Source: Carthagonibacter sp032251515 (GTDB lineage Bacteria > Gemmatimonadota > Gemmatimonadetes > Palauibacterales > Palauibacteraceae). Taken from it: DNA of 64,000 bases. A program made the position numbers and the translations under genes. The stretch is taken from NCBI GenBank assembly GCA_032251515.1, contig JAVVDU010000009.1:7846-71845 (forward strand), written 5' to 3'. Positions 49,922 through 57,074 of the stretch are shown in pieces (positions within the stretch are counted from its first letter, which is position 1; each line of letters begins with the position of its first letter). The notes below the pieces were generated by a model. The model worked only from the letters and a program-made list of their open reading frames with translations. It was not told the origin of the DNA and made no database searches.

Positions 49922-51106
49922 TCAGGCCTCGAGCGCACGCCCGAAATCCTCCACCAGGTCCTCCAGGTTCTCGATGCCGACCGAGCAGCGGACCAGCGTC
50001 TCGGGGATCCCCAGTGCGGCCCGGTCCTCGGGCGTGAGCTCGACGTGGCTGGTCACCGCGGGCGGGCCGATCAGGGTTCCCACCGATCCCAGGCTCGCCG
50101 CGCGATGGGCCAGCCGCAGGCGGTCGAGGAAACGCTCCACGGCCCCGAAGTCCCCCTTCAGATCGAAGCTGAGCAGCCCCCCGAAGCCTCGCATCTGCCG
50201 CCGCGCGATTTCGTGACCGGGGTCGTCCTCGAGGCCCGGATGGTAGACACGCTCCACGGCCGGGTGCTCGTCGAGGAAGCGAGCCAGTCCGAGGGAGTTC
50301 TCGTTCTGCCTCTGCACCCGCAGCTCCAGGGTCTTGATGCCGCGGATCAGCAGGTGGGCCACCGCGGGGGCCAGGCTCGCCCCGTTGACCTCCCGGAAAC
50401 GGAAGACCTTCTCGATCAGGTCGGCGCGGCCGCAGAGGATTCCGCCCATGGCGTCGGAATGGCCGCCGAGGAACTTGGTGGCGCTGTGCACGACCAGGTC
50501 GGCCCCGAGCTCGAGTGGGTTCTGGTTGATGGGCGTGGCGAACGTGTTGTCGACTACGACCACCGCGCCGGCGGCCCGTCCCGCCCGGGCCAGGCGCTCG
50601 ATGTCGAGAACCTTCAGGGTGGGGTTGGTGGGCGACTCCAGGTAGAGGAGGTCGCATCCCTTCGCCACCGCGGCCTCGAGGGCCTCGTGATCGGTGGTGT
50701 CGCAGAGCTCGACGTCCACGCCCCAGCGCGGCAGGAACTCCAGGAAGAGCCGGCTGGTCCCCCCGTAGGTGTCACGGATGCTGACGACACGACGGCCGGG
50801 CTCGAGCAGGGCGAAGTGCAGGTCGCTGATCGCGGCCATGCCGGTGGCGAAGCTCGTGGCGGCCTCGGCCCCCTCGAGCACCCGCATCTTCTCCTCGAAC
50901 ACCTCGACGGTCGGGTTGGTGTTGCGGCTGTAGATGTGGCCGGGGGTGTCGCCCCGGCCGGTGGCCAGCCACTGCTCGGTATTGTCGAAGCCGAAGGTCA
51001 CGCTGTGCACCACGGGCACCTGGGTGGCGCCGTGCCAGGACAGCTCTTCCTCGCCGCCCCACACGGAGCGGGTGCCGCGTCCGCGGCCGTCTCGTTCGCT
51101 TTGCAT
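49922..51106 (-). CDS. Trans-sulfuration PLP enzyme (cystathionine gamma-synthase/lyase family)
   Basis: 394 aa, fold type I PLP enzyme: YSRNTNPTVEVFEEKMRVLEGAE, SFATGMAAISDLHFALL, the PLP lysine in SATKFLGGHSD, VDNTFATPINQNPLELGADLVVH, and C-terminal VRCSVGIENLEDLVEDF. Cystathionine synthases, lyases and methionine gamma-lyases share these motifs, so the exact reaction is open. It lies 18 bases after the M20 peptidase gene on the same strand. It is inside the block bounded by broken genes, so it may come from another organism than the flanks. Confidence 0.88.
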   Translation of the reverse strand: MQSERDGRGRGTRSVWGGEEELSWHGATQVPVVHSVTFGFDNTEQWLATGRGDTPGHIYSRNTNPTVEVFEEKMRVLEGAEAATSFATGMAAISDLHFALLEPGRRVVSIRDTYGGTSRLFLEFLPRWGVDVELCDTTDHEALEAAVAKGCDLLYLESPTNPTLKVLDIERLARAGRAAGAVVVVDNTFATPINQNPLELGADLVVHSATKFLGGHSDAMGGILCGRADLIEKVFRFREVNGASLAPAVAHLLIRGIKTLELRVQRQNENSLGLARFLDEHPAVERVYHPGLEDDPGHEIARRQMRGFGGLLSFDLKGDFGAVERFLDRLRLAHRAASLGSVGTLIGPPAVTSHVELTPEDRAALGIPETLVRCSVGIENLEDLVEDFGRALEA

Positions 51107-51124
51107 AATCTCTCTCGGGGGGGT

Positions 51125-52294
51125 TCAGGGGCTGGGCTCGGTGGGCCCACAGTACTCGATCGCGCTGCGGCGGAGAATCTCGGCCAGCTTCACCACCGAC
51201 TCGGTCTCCACCCATTCCTCCTCGGTGTGCAGCCCCCCACCGGTCGGTCCGAGGACCACGGCGTCGACGCCGGCCTGGCCGAGCAGGGCCGAGTCCTCCC
51301 ACCAGCCGTGGCCGATGGTGTGCACCGGTTCCTCCCGCACGCTCTCGGCCGCGCGCAGGACCGTGCCCACGATGGGACGCTCCGGGTCGATCTCGTGGGG
51401 CGGCTGCCAGAGGACCTTCTCCACGTCGGCGCGGAAGGTGGGATCGTGCTCGTGCAGCTTGGCGAGGATGGCCTCGAGCTCGGCGAGGACCTCGTCGTCG
51501 CTCTGCCCGGGGACGGTGCGGCACTCCATGTCGATGGTGCACTCGTCGGAGTAGATGAAGAGTTGGCGCCCTCCAGAGATCATGGGCACGTGCAACGAGG
51601 CCGCACCCAGCAGGGGATGGCTGCGACCCTTCTCCCAACGGGTCCGCAGGCCCTCGAGGGCCACGAGCACGCGGCCCATCCGCAGGTTGGCGTCGATGCC
51701 CACGTCCGGGCGGCCCCCGTGGGCGGTCCGGCCGTGGGTGCGCAGGCGGAAGATGCCGAAGCCCCGGTGGGCGATGCACACGTCGAGCTCGCTGGGCTCG
51801 AGGACGATGGCCGCGTCGGTGAGGCGATGCTCCACGAGGTCGGTCGTGCCGATGCTGGCGTGCTCCTCGTCGGCCACGAAGGCCAGCACGAGATCACCGT
51901 CGAGGGCGGGGTCCTCCTCGTGGATGGCGCGGGCCATGGCGAGCGCGGCGGCCAACCCGCCCTTGGTGTCCTGGGCGCCCCGCCCGTAGACCCGCCCGTC
52001 GCGCATCTCGGCCGAGAAGGGGTCGGACATGCCCGCCACGCCCACCGTGTCGAGGTGGACGTTGATCATGAGCGAGCGTCCGCTCCCCTTGCCCCGGCGA
52101 GTGGCGAGCACGCTGGCGCGGCCGCGGCCGTGGTCACGCAGCTCGGTTTCCCAGTTCCACGGTTCGAGGATCCGTTGCACGTGCTCGGCCAGCTCGCGCT
52201 CGGCCGGCGCGCCCTCTTCGAGCTCGGGATTGCGCGAGTCGATGCGGATGATCTCGCGCAGGGTGTCGATCGTGAACTGGCGATCGATGGGCAT
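51125..52294 (-). CDS. M20-family metallopeptidase (ArgE/DapE/carboxypeptidase G2-like)
   Basis: 389 aa from the ATG at 52294 (AGGACCACC upstream). Di-zinc site: NVHLDTVG (His and catalytic Asp), YGRGAQDTKGGLAAAL (bridging Asp), FVADEEHASIG (catalytic Glu pair), VLEPSELDVCIAHRG (Asp/Glu), and WEDSALLGQAGVDAVVLGP...LHTEEEW (last His). A lid/dimer domain sits between about 185 and 290 (HGRTAHGGRPDVGIDAN). The substrate could be an N-acyl amino acid or a dipeptide. It starts seven bases after the MltF-like fragment and precedes the trans-sulfuration gene, a compact three-gene unit. Confidence 0.88.
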   Translation of the reverse strand: MPIDRQFTIDTLREIIRIDSRNPELEEGAPAERELAEHVQRILEPWNWETELRDHGRGRASVLATRRGKGSGRSLMINVHLDTVGVAGMSDPFSAEMRDGRVYGRGAQDTKGGLAAALAMARAIHEEDPALDGDLVLAFVADEEHASIGTTDLVEHRLTDAAIVLEPSELDVCIAHRGFGIFRLRTHGRTAHGGRPDVGIDANLRMGRVLVALEGLRTRWEKGRSHPLLGAASLHVPMISGGRQLFIYSDECTIDMECRTVPGQSDDEVLAELEAILAKLHEHDPTFRADVEKVLWQPPHEIDPERPIVGTVLRAAESVREEPVHTIGHGWWEDSALLGQAGVDAVVLGPTGGGLHTEEEWVETESVVKLAEILRRSAIEYCGPTEPSP

Positions 52295-52301
52295 GGTGGT
52301 C

Positions 52302-52489
52302 CTAGGGCCTCCGGTCGCGGCTCTGCAGCAGATCCACGTAGGCGCGGTAGCGATCGCGGATCGAACGGACGTACTCCACGGGCTCGCGGCCCCGCACGTA
52401 TCCGTGGCGGGCCTGGTTGGCCCAGCGGGGCTCTGAGAGCGCCAACATCGCCTCCACCACGTGGCCGAAGGGATAGGAATTTCAACGGC
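52302..52489 (-). pseudogene. C-terminal fragment of an MltF-like lytic transglycosylase
   Basis: Reading leftward from about 52489: NSYPFGHVVEAML, then RWANQARHGYVRGREPVEYVRSIRDRYRAYVDLL, stop at 52304-52302. The GYxRGxEPxxYVxxIRxRYxxY pattern is the tail of MltF-type murein transglycosylases. Just upstream in frame is a TGA and unrelated sequence, so the rest of the gene (probably over 400 codons) is absent. This is the right-hand junction of the 3.2-kb block. There is no start codon. Confidence 0.6.
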
Positions 52490-52800
52490 CCTCGTGCCTC
52501 CGAGGCAGGGGTGCCGGCGAGAACGTAGGACGCCGTGAGCGGGGCCGACAAGTGCGGCGGAGGGCCCGGGAGCGCGGTCGCGGCGAGCGTGCGGCCGATT
52601 GGCGCCCTCTCCGGCCACCCGGGCCCATTCCCCGCGTTCCCCGGGTTTCCCGCGGTCCATCTTCCACCGGGTCCGGCGGTCGTCGCGGGTTCGTGGCGCG
52701 AAGCCGCCACGACTGCTCCCGGGATCCCCGACGGCGGGCGGGCTGATTTCGCGGCCGACCTCGCCATCGCCCGCGCCGTGGACGGACTCCCGCGGGCTCC
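52490..52800. other. Non-coding junk between block junction and transposase relic
   Basis: No convincing gene in 311 bases. It contains the right-hand copy of the tRNA 3' end (52615-52628) and a small inverted repeat near 52700. The long open frames here are high-GC artefacts without domain similarity. Confidence 0.5.
52615..52628 (+). other. Putative attR, copy of the tRNA-Ile 3' end
   Basis: CCACCCGGGCCCAT, identical to 48598-48611 and in the same orientation; both copies are followed by CCCC, here after one extra T. The match does not extend to the left. By base composition a chance 14-base match within 4 kb is unlikely, though not excluded. Confidence 0.55.
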
Positions 52801-53100
52801 TTTTCCGCGAGCGGCGTCGACGACGTGCTGCAGCGGCACGGGCTCGACCCCTGGACGAAGCGGCTCGCCCCGGTCGCCTGCTATGGGGCTCCGCCCCGGC
52901 TCTCGCCTTGCGGACCCTGGTCACCGCCATCGATCGTCGCAGCAGAACTCGGAGCCATCCATCGTCGCATCTCCGCCGGACGGTCCCGGAGCAACGGCTG
53001 CGTCGAACGACTCCAGGGAGCCATTCGCGAGGAGTGCTGGAAGTCCGCCTGCGCCGGCTGTAATCGGATCAAGTCGGCAGGATTCGTTTACGTTGATTAA
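52801..53100 (+). pseudogene. Internally deleted IS481-like transposase relic
   Basis: One frame carries two separate pieces of an integrase-core transposase. The first, near 52816-52905, is VDDVLQRHGLDPWTKRLAPVACYGAP, like the helix-turn-helix LRRHGLNTRxKRLALVAGY block. The second, at about 52965-53043, is RSRSNGCVERLQGAIREECWK, like the RPRSNGxVERLxxTLxEECW block before the catalytic Glu region. About 130 residues between the two pieces, including two catalytic Asp residues, are missing, and the end is lost. It is not functional. No terminal inverted repeats were found. Confidence 0.6.
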
Positions 53101-53132
53101 GGAAGCCGAGGAACCCCGACGAGGAGGATCCG

Positions 53133-55091
53133 ATGGGACGGAGCGTCGCCCGCAAGCTGATCGACGACCACCTCGTCCACGGCGAGGCGGCGCCGGGGGA
53201 GGAAATCGGCCTCGAGATCGACCAGACCCTGACCCAGGACGCCACCGGGACGATGGTCATGCTCGAGCTCGAGGCGATGGGCCTCGACCGGGTGAGGACC
53301 GACATCTCCGCCCAGTACGTGGACCACAACCTCCTGCAGACCGACCACAGGAACCCCGACGACCACCTGTTCCTGCGCTCGGCGTGCCGACGCTTCGGGG
53401 TGTGGTACTCGAGGCCGGGCAACGGCGTCAGCCACCCCGTCCACATGCAGCGGTTCGGGATCCCGGGCGCCTCGCTCGTCGGGTCCGACAGCCACACGCC
53501 GGCGGCCGGGTCGCTCGGGATGCTCGCCTTCGGCGCCGGCGGTCTCGAGGTGGCGATGGCGATGGCGGGCGAACCGCTGTTCCTGACGATGCCCGAGATC
53601 TGGGGGATCCGACTGACGGGCGAGCTCCCCGACTGGGTGAGCGCCAAGGACGTGATCCTCGAGATGCTCCGCCGCCACGGCGTTGACGGGGCGGCGAACC
53701 GGATCCTCGAGTTCCACGGTCCGGGCCTCGCCGGCCTGTCGGCGATGGACCGCCACGTGATCGCGAACATGGGGACCGAGCTGGGGGCGACGACGACCGT
53801 TTTTCCCGCGGACGAGGCGGTCCGGCGATTCCTCCGAAGCCAGGAGCGCGAGAAGGACTTCGTCCCGATCGCGGCCGACGACGACGCGGTCTACGACGTC
53901 GAGGACGCGATCGACCTCTCCACGCTCGAGCCGCTCATCGCGCGCCCTTCCTCGCCCGGCGATGTGGTACCCGTCGCCGAGGAGGCGGGGAAGGAAATCT
54001 ACCAGGCGTACATCGGTTCGAGCGCCAACCCGGGGCTCCGCGACTTTGCGGTCGCGGCGAAGATGGTCGAGGGCCGGGAGGTCCACGACGGCGTCTCGTT
54101 CGACGTCAACCCGACGTCCCGGCAGCTGCTCGAGAACCTGATCGACCTCGGACTCCTGCTGCCGCTCGTCCACGCTGGGGCGCGGATCCACCAGGCCGGG
54201 TGCAACGGGTGCATCGGGATGGGGCAGGCGCCGGCGACCGAGGGGATCTCGCTGCGGACGGTGCCGCGCAACTTCCCCGGCCGCTCCGGGACCCGCGAGG
54301 ACAAGGTGTACCTGGTCAGCCCCGAGACCGCGACGGCCTCCGCGCTGACGGGCCGGATCACCGATCCCCGCACGCTGGAGTTTCCGTACCCGCGGTTCGA
54401 GGAGCCCGAGCGTCAGATCGTGAACGTCGAGATGCTCGAGGCGCCGCCCTCTGACGGCTCGGACGTCGAGCTCCGGAAGGGCCCGAACATAGCGTCGCTG
54501 CCCGAGTTCAAGCCGCTCCCGGAGTCGGCCGGGGGGCCCGTGCTGCTCAAGGTCGGCGATAACGTCTCGACCGACGAGATCATGCCCGCCGGGGCGGAGA
54601 TCCTGCCGTTCCGGAGCAACGTCCCGGAGATCTCGAGGTGGGTGTTCGATCCGATCGACCCGACGTACCACGATCGCGCCCTCGCGGCGAAGGAAGCCGG
54701 CGGCCACGTCGTCGTCGCGGGCAGGAACTACGGTCAGGGCTCGAGCCGCGAGCACGCGGCGCTCGCGCCCCGGTACCTGGGCCTCGTGGCCGTCCTGGCG
54801 AAGGGCATCGCCCGAATCCACTGGCAGAACCTCGTGAACTTCGGGATCCTGCCGCTCGGATTCGTCGACGATGCGGACTACGACGCGATCGATCGCGGCG
54901 ACGCGCTGACGCTTCCGCACGTGCGCGCGGAGGTGTGCGACGGCACCGACGTGACGGTCGAGAACCGGACGAAGGGCCGGACGTTCACGGTCCGGCACCG
55001 AATGTCCGACCGGCAGGTGGAGATGATTCTGGCCGGGAGCCTCATCTCGTTCTTCCGGTCGAACGCGTCCTTGAAGCACCGGAAGGGATAG
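53133..55091 (+). CDS. Aconitate hydratase (short bacterial type)
   Basis: Interconverts citrate and isocitrate; 652 aa, the short aconitase/IPMI-like form. GAGGAGGA precedes the ATG. It has QYVDHNLLQTDHRN, HPVHMQRFGIPGASLVGSDSHTPAAGSLG, GCNGCIGMGQAPAT with two cluster cysteines, NFPGRSGT, and the swivel domain with GRNYGQGSSREHAALAPRYLG. The place of the first cluster cysteine (GSCTN in most aconitases) reads YIGSSANPGLRD, with Ser instead of Cys. This may be a trait of the clade; how the 4Fe-4S cluster would be held is unclear. A homoaconitase or related dehydratase activity is possible. Confidence 0.88.
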   Translation: MGRSVARKLIDDHLVHGEAAPGEEIGLEIDQTLTQDATGTMVMLELEAMGLDRVRTDISAQYVDHNLLQTDHRNPDDHLFLRSACRRFGVWYSRPGNGVSHPVHMQRFGIPGASLVGSDSHTPAAGSLGMLAFGAGGLEVAMAMAGEPLFLTMPEIWGIRLTGELPDWVSAKDVILEMLRRHGVDGAANRILEFHGPGLAGLSAMDRHVIANMGTELGATTTVFPADEAVRRFLRSQEREKDFVPIAADDDAVYDVEDAIDLSTLEPLIARPSSPGDVVPVAEEAGKEIYQAYIGSSANPGLRDFAVAAKMVEGREVHDGVSFDVNPTSRQLLENLIDLGLLLPLVHAGARIHQAGCNGCIGMGQAPATEGISLRTVPRNFPGRSGTREDKVYLVSPETATASALTGRITDPRTLEFPYPRFEEPERQIVNVEMLEAPPSDGSDVELRKGPNIASLPEFKPLPESAGGPVLLKVGDNVSTDEIMPAGAEILPFRSNVPEISRWVFDPIDPTYHDRALAAKEAGGHVVVAGRNYGQGSSREHAALAPRYLGLVAVLAKGIARIHWQNLVNFGILPLGFVDDADYDAIDRGDALTLPHVRAEVCDGTDVTVENRTKGRTFTVRHRMSDRQVEMILAGSLISFFRSNASLKHRKG

Positions 55092-55247
55092 AACCCCGGG
55101 CGACCAGGGAACTCGACCGGGAAGAGTCGCTCCGGAGGGACTCGTCACACCGAGCTCGGCTGGTCTCCCACCGTTCCGCCAATCGGAACAATGACCGCGC
55201 CTCCCCGTAGGACAGCAAAGAGTGACTCGGGCAGTCGGGAGCAACTC

Positions 55248-56003
55248 ATGAAGTCCGCATATCCAGCAGTCGCCGCGTTCCCTCTCCTCTTCGTCCTGAT
55301 TCTCTCGGCCTGCAGCGCGAAGGAGAGCGAGCTCGTGCCGGCCCCGGCAGCCGACGTTGTGGCGGGGACGGGATTCGGCGCCGCCGCCACGGTGCGCGAC
55401 GTCGAGCTGACGGCCAGCGCCCAGGCTTGGACGGGCGAAGAGGCGATCTCCGATCTCGTCACCCCGATCCGGGTACGGATCGACAACGCGAGCGACCGCC
55501 CGATCCGGATCGCCTACCATCAGTTCGCCCTTGTCGAGCCGGATGGCGACAGGTACTCCGCGATCCCGCCCTTCGAGGTCGTGGAAGAGACCGTGCGCCA
55601 CGCCGGATACGGCAGGTTCGGTCCGCTCCACCCCCGCTTCCATTACTCCGGTTTCTACCTGTCACCGTACTACGACGGCTTCTACAGCGGAATCGGAGCA
55701 TATCCGGCAGGCCTCTACCCGTCCGCATTCGGGTTCTACCCCTATCACCACGGAAACTACTTCGGTTACTGGAACGAGGTCGGACGGGACCTCCCGACGC
55801 GTTACATGCTCGAGCACGCGCTTCCCGAAGGCGTGCTCGAGCCGGATGGCAGCCTCGACGGCTTCCTCTACTTCGAGGAGGTTCCCGCCGACGCTGGTAG
55901 CGTGGAGTTCCGCGGCGAACTGGTGAGCGCGGAGACCGGACGCTCCTTCGCGGAGGCCGAGATTCCGTTCGACGTGAGCGAAACGGGGTCGAAAGGCGAC
56001 TGA
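55248..56003 (+). CDS. Lipoprotein with Tyr/Gly/Phe-rich middle, unknown function
   Basis: Not recognised. 251 aa from the ATG at 55248 (GGGAG upstream). Lipobox LILSAC, then a beta-rich domain (VRDVELTASAQAW; PIRVRIDNASDRPIRIAYHQFALVEPDG). A striking Tyr/Gly/Phe/Pro/His segment follows at about 128-180 (FHYSGFYLSPYYDGFYSGIG; FYPYHHGNYFGYW), and the protein ends with a strand-rich part (SLDGFLYFEEVP). The first domain resembles DUF4352-like or telomere-type immunoglobulin folds found in lipoproteins. The aromatic segment could be membrane- or sugar-facing. A GTTCCG-CCAAT-CGGAAC inverted repeat lies upstream at about 55172-55188. Confidence 0.68.
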   Translation: MKSAYPAVAAFPLLFVLILSACSAKESELVPAPAADVVAGTGFGAAATVRDVELTASAQAWTGEEAISDLVTPIRVRIDNASDRPIRIAYHQFALVEPDGDRYSAIPPFEVVEETVRHAGYGRFGPLHPRFHYSGFYLSPYYDGFYSGIGAYPAGLYPSAFGFYPYHHGNYFGYWNEVGRDLPTRYMLEHALPEGVLEPDGSLDGFLYFEEVPADAGSVEFRGELVSAETGRSFAEAEIPFDVSETGSKGD

Positions 56004-56238
56004 GATCGTTCGGATCGGGAGCGGCGCGGCTCCCCGGCCCGGATCGGAGCGGAAGCCGGAGACGGGAACGTGGAGACACGTGGGAATCCGGGCGCCCCTC
56101 CAGTTTGGAGACGGGCGGAAATCTGGGGGGAGCCGCGACAGGGGGACCTTTGTTCGCAGAATGGTTCGCTGCACGAACCCCCCGCGGGCCGGTGCAAGAC
56201 CGGGCAGACCCTCGGGGTCACCCGAGCACGAGGAGGCG

Positions 56239-56817
56239 ATGATGATACACGGGCACAGCTTTCCGGCCGTCCTGGCCGGTGCCCTCATGACAGTCACGGC
56301 CGCGGGATGCTCCCCGGCGAACGAAGATGCCGCGGGGCAGGCTGCCGAGCGGCCGGCCGCGGCGGAGGCGACGCCGGTGCAGGAGGCGACGCCGTCGCCC
56401 GATACCACGGGCGCCGCCGTGTGGTCCCATCTCCAGAGGGTAGACTACGCGGCCAACTGGGATCTGTGGCCCGGAACCGGTGAGTATTACGAGGGACAGC
56501 AGCCACACGGAATGCTGCTCACGACCTACGTGAACGATGTCGCGGCCGCTGGTCTGGCGTCCGACGCCGGGAGGCTGCCGGCCGGGGCGATCATCGTGAA
56601 GGAGAACTACAAGCCTGACAGCACGCTCGTCGCCGTGACCACGATGTACAAGGTGGAGGGATACAATCCCGATGCGAACGACTGGTTCTGGGTGAAGCAC
56701 CTGCCCGACGGGTCGGTCGACGGAGACGGAGCGGCTCAGGGCCGGGTGCAGAGCTGCATCGGGTGCCACGGCCGGCAGGCAGCCAACGACTACCTCTTCA
56801 CGGGTGAGCTGAACTGA
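56239..56817 (+). CDS. Cytochrome P460-like heme lipoprotein
   Basis: 192 aa from one of two adjacent ATGs (56239 or 56242; GAGGAGG upstream). Lipobox TAAGC, a Pro/Ala/Glu-rich linker, then a P460-type domain (about 60-190): WDLWPGTGEYYEGQQPHG, LPAGAIIVKENYKPDSTL, TTMYKVEGYNPDANDWFWVKHLPDG, and the heme site SCIGCHGRQAANDYLF near the C-terminus (CxxCH). Cytochrome P460 proteins carry a heme c with an extra Lys cross-link and oxidise hydroxylamine or trap NO, but many family members are uncharacterised. No other nitrification genes are nearby. A strong hairpin follows. Confidence 0.82.
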   Translation: MMIHGHSFPAVLAGALMTVTAAGCSPANEDAAGQAAERPAAAEATPVQEATPSPDTTGAAVWSHLQRVDYAANWDLWPGTGEYYEGQQPHGMLLTTYVNDVAAAGLASDAGRLPAGAIIVKENYKPDSTLVAVTTMYKVEGYNPDANDWFWVKHLPDGSVDGDGAAQGRVQSCIGCHGRQAANDYLFTGELN

Positions 56818-56826
56818 GCCCTGCAG

Positions 56827-56854
56827 GATAGCCCCCGCCATCGCGGGGGCTATC
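56827..56854 (+). terminator. Terminator hairpin after the P460-like gene
   Basis: A perfect 12-base stem (GATAGCCCCCGC and its complement) with a CATC loop begins ten bases after the stop. Loop and stem length are typical of a rho-independent terminator, but the T-run is only a short CATCTATT. It may also serve the leftward rhodanese remnant. Confidence 0.7.
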
Positions 56855-56882
56855 CATCTATTCGGGTGTCACTCCGGACGGC

Positions 56883-57048
56883 TCAACCGGTCCGCACCTC
56901 CGCGCGCTCGATCTCGTGCCCGGCCTCGCGCCAGGCCGCCGTGCCGCCCTCGAAGTCGTACACGTTCGCGAAGCCGGCTTCGTCCAGGCGACGGGCGACC
57001 TTCGGAGAAGCATCACAGTTCTCGCTCGCGCAATGCCCCGGTGGAGCT
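56883..57048 (-). pseudogene. Rhodanese C-terminal remnant
   Basis: Minus-strand frame without start reads HCASENCDASPKVARRLDEA, then GFANVYDFEGGTAAWREAGH and IERAEVRTG before the stop at 56885-56883. This is the last third of a rhodanese domain, and the Cys of the first block may be the sulfur-carrying residue. The N-terminal part is missing: directly upstream lies the end of the TPR gene. It looks like what is left after a deletion. It could still be translated by run-on from the TPR gene, but no start is apparent. Confidence 0.55.
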
Positions 57049-57074
57049 TCCGACGAGCCGGGATCGGCTGGGAA

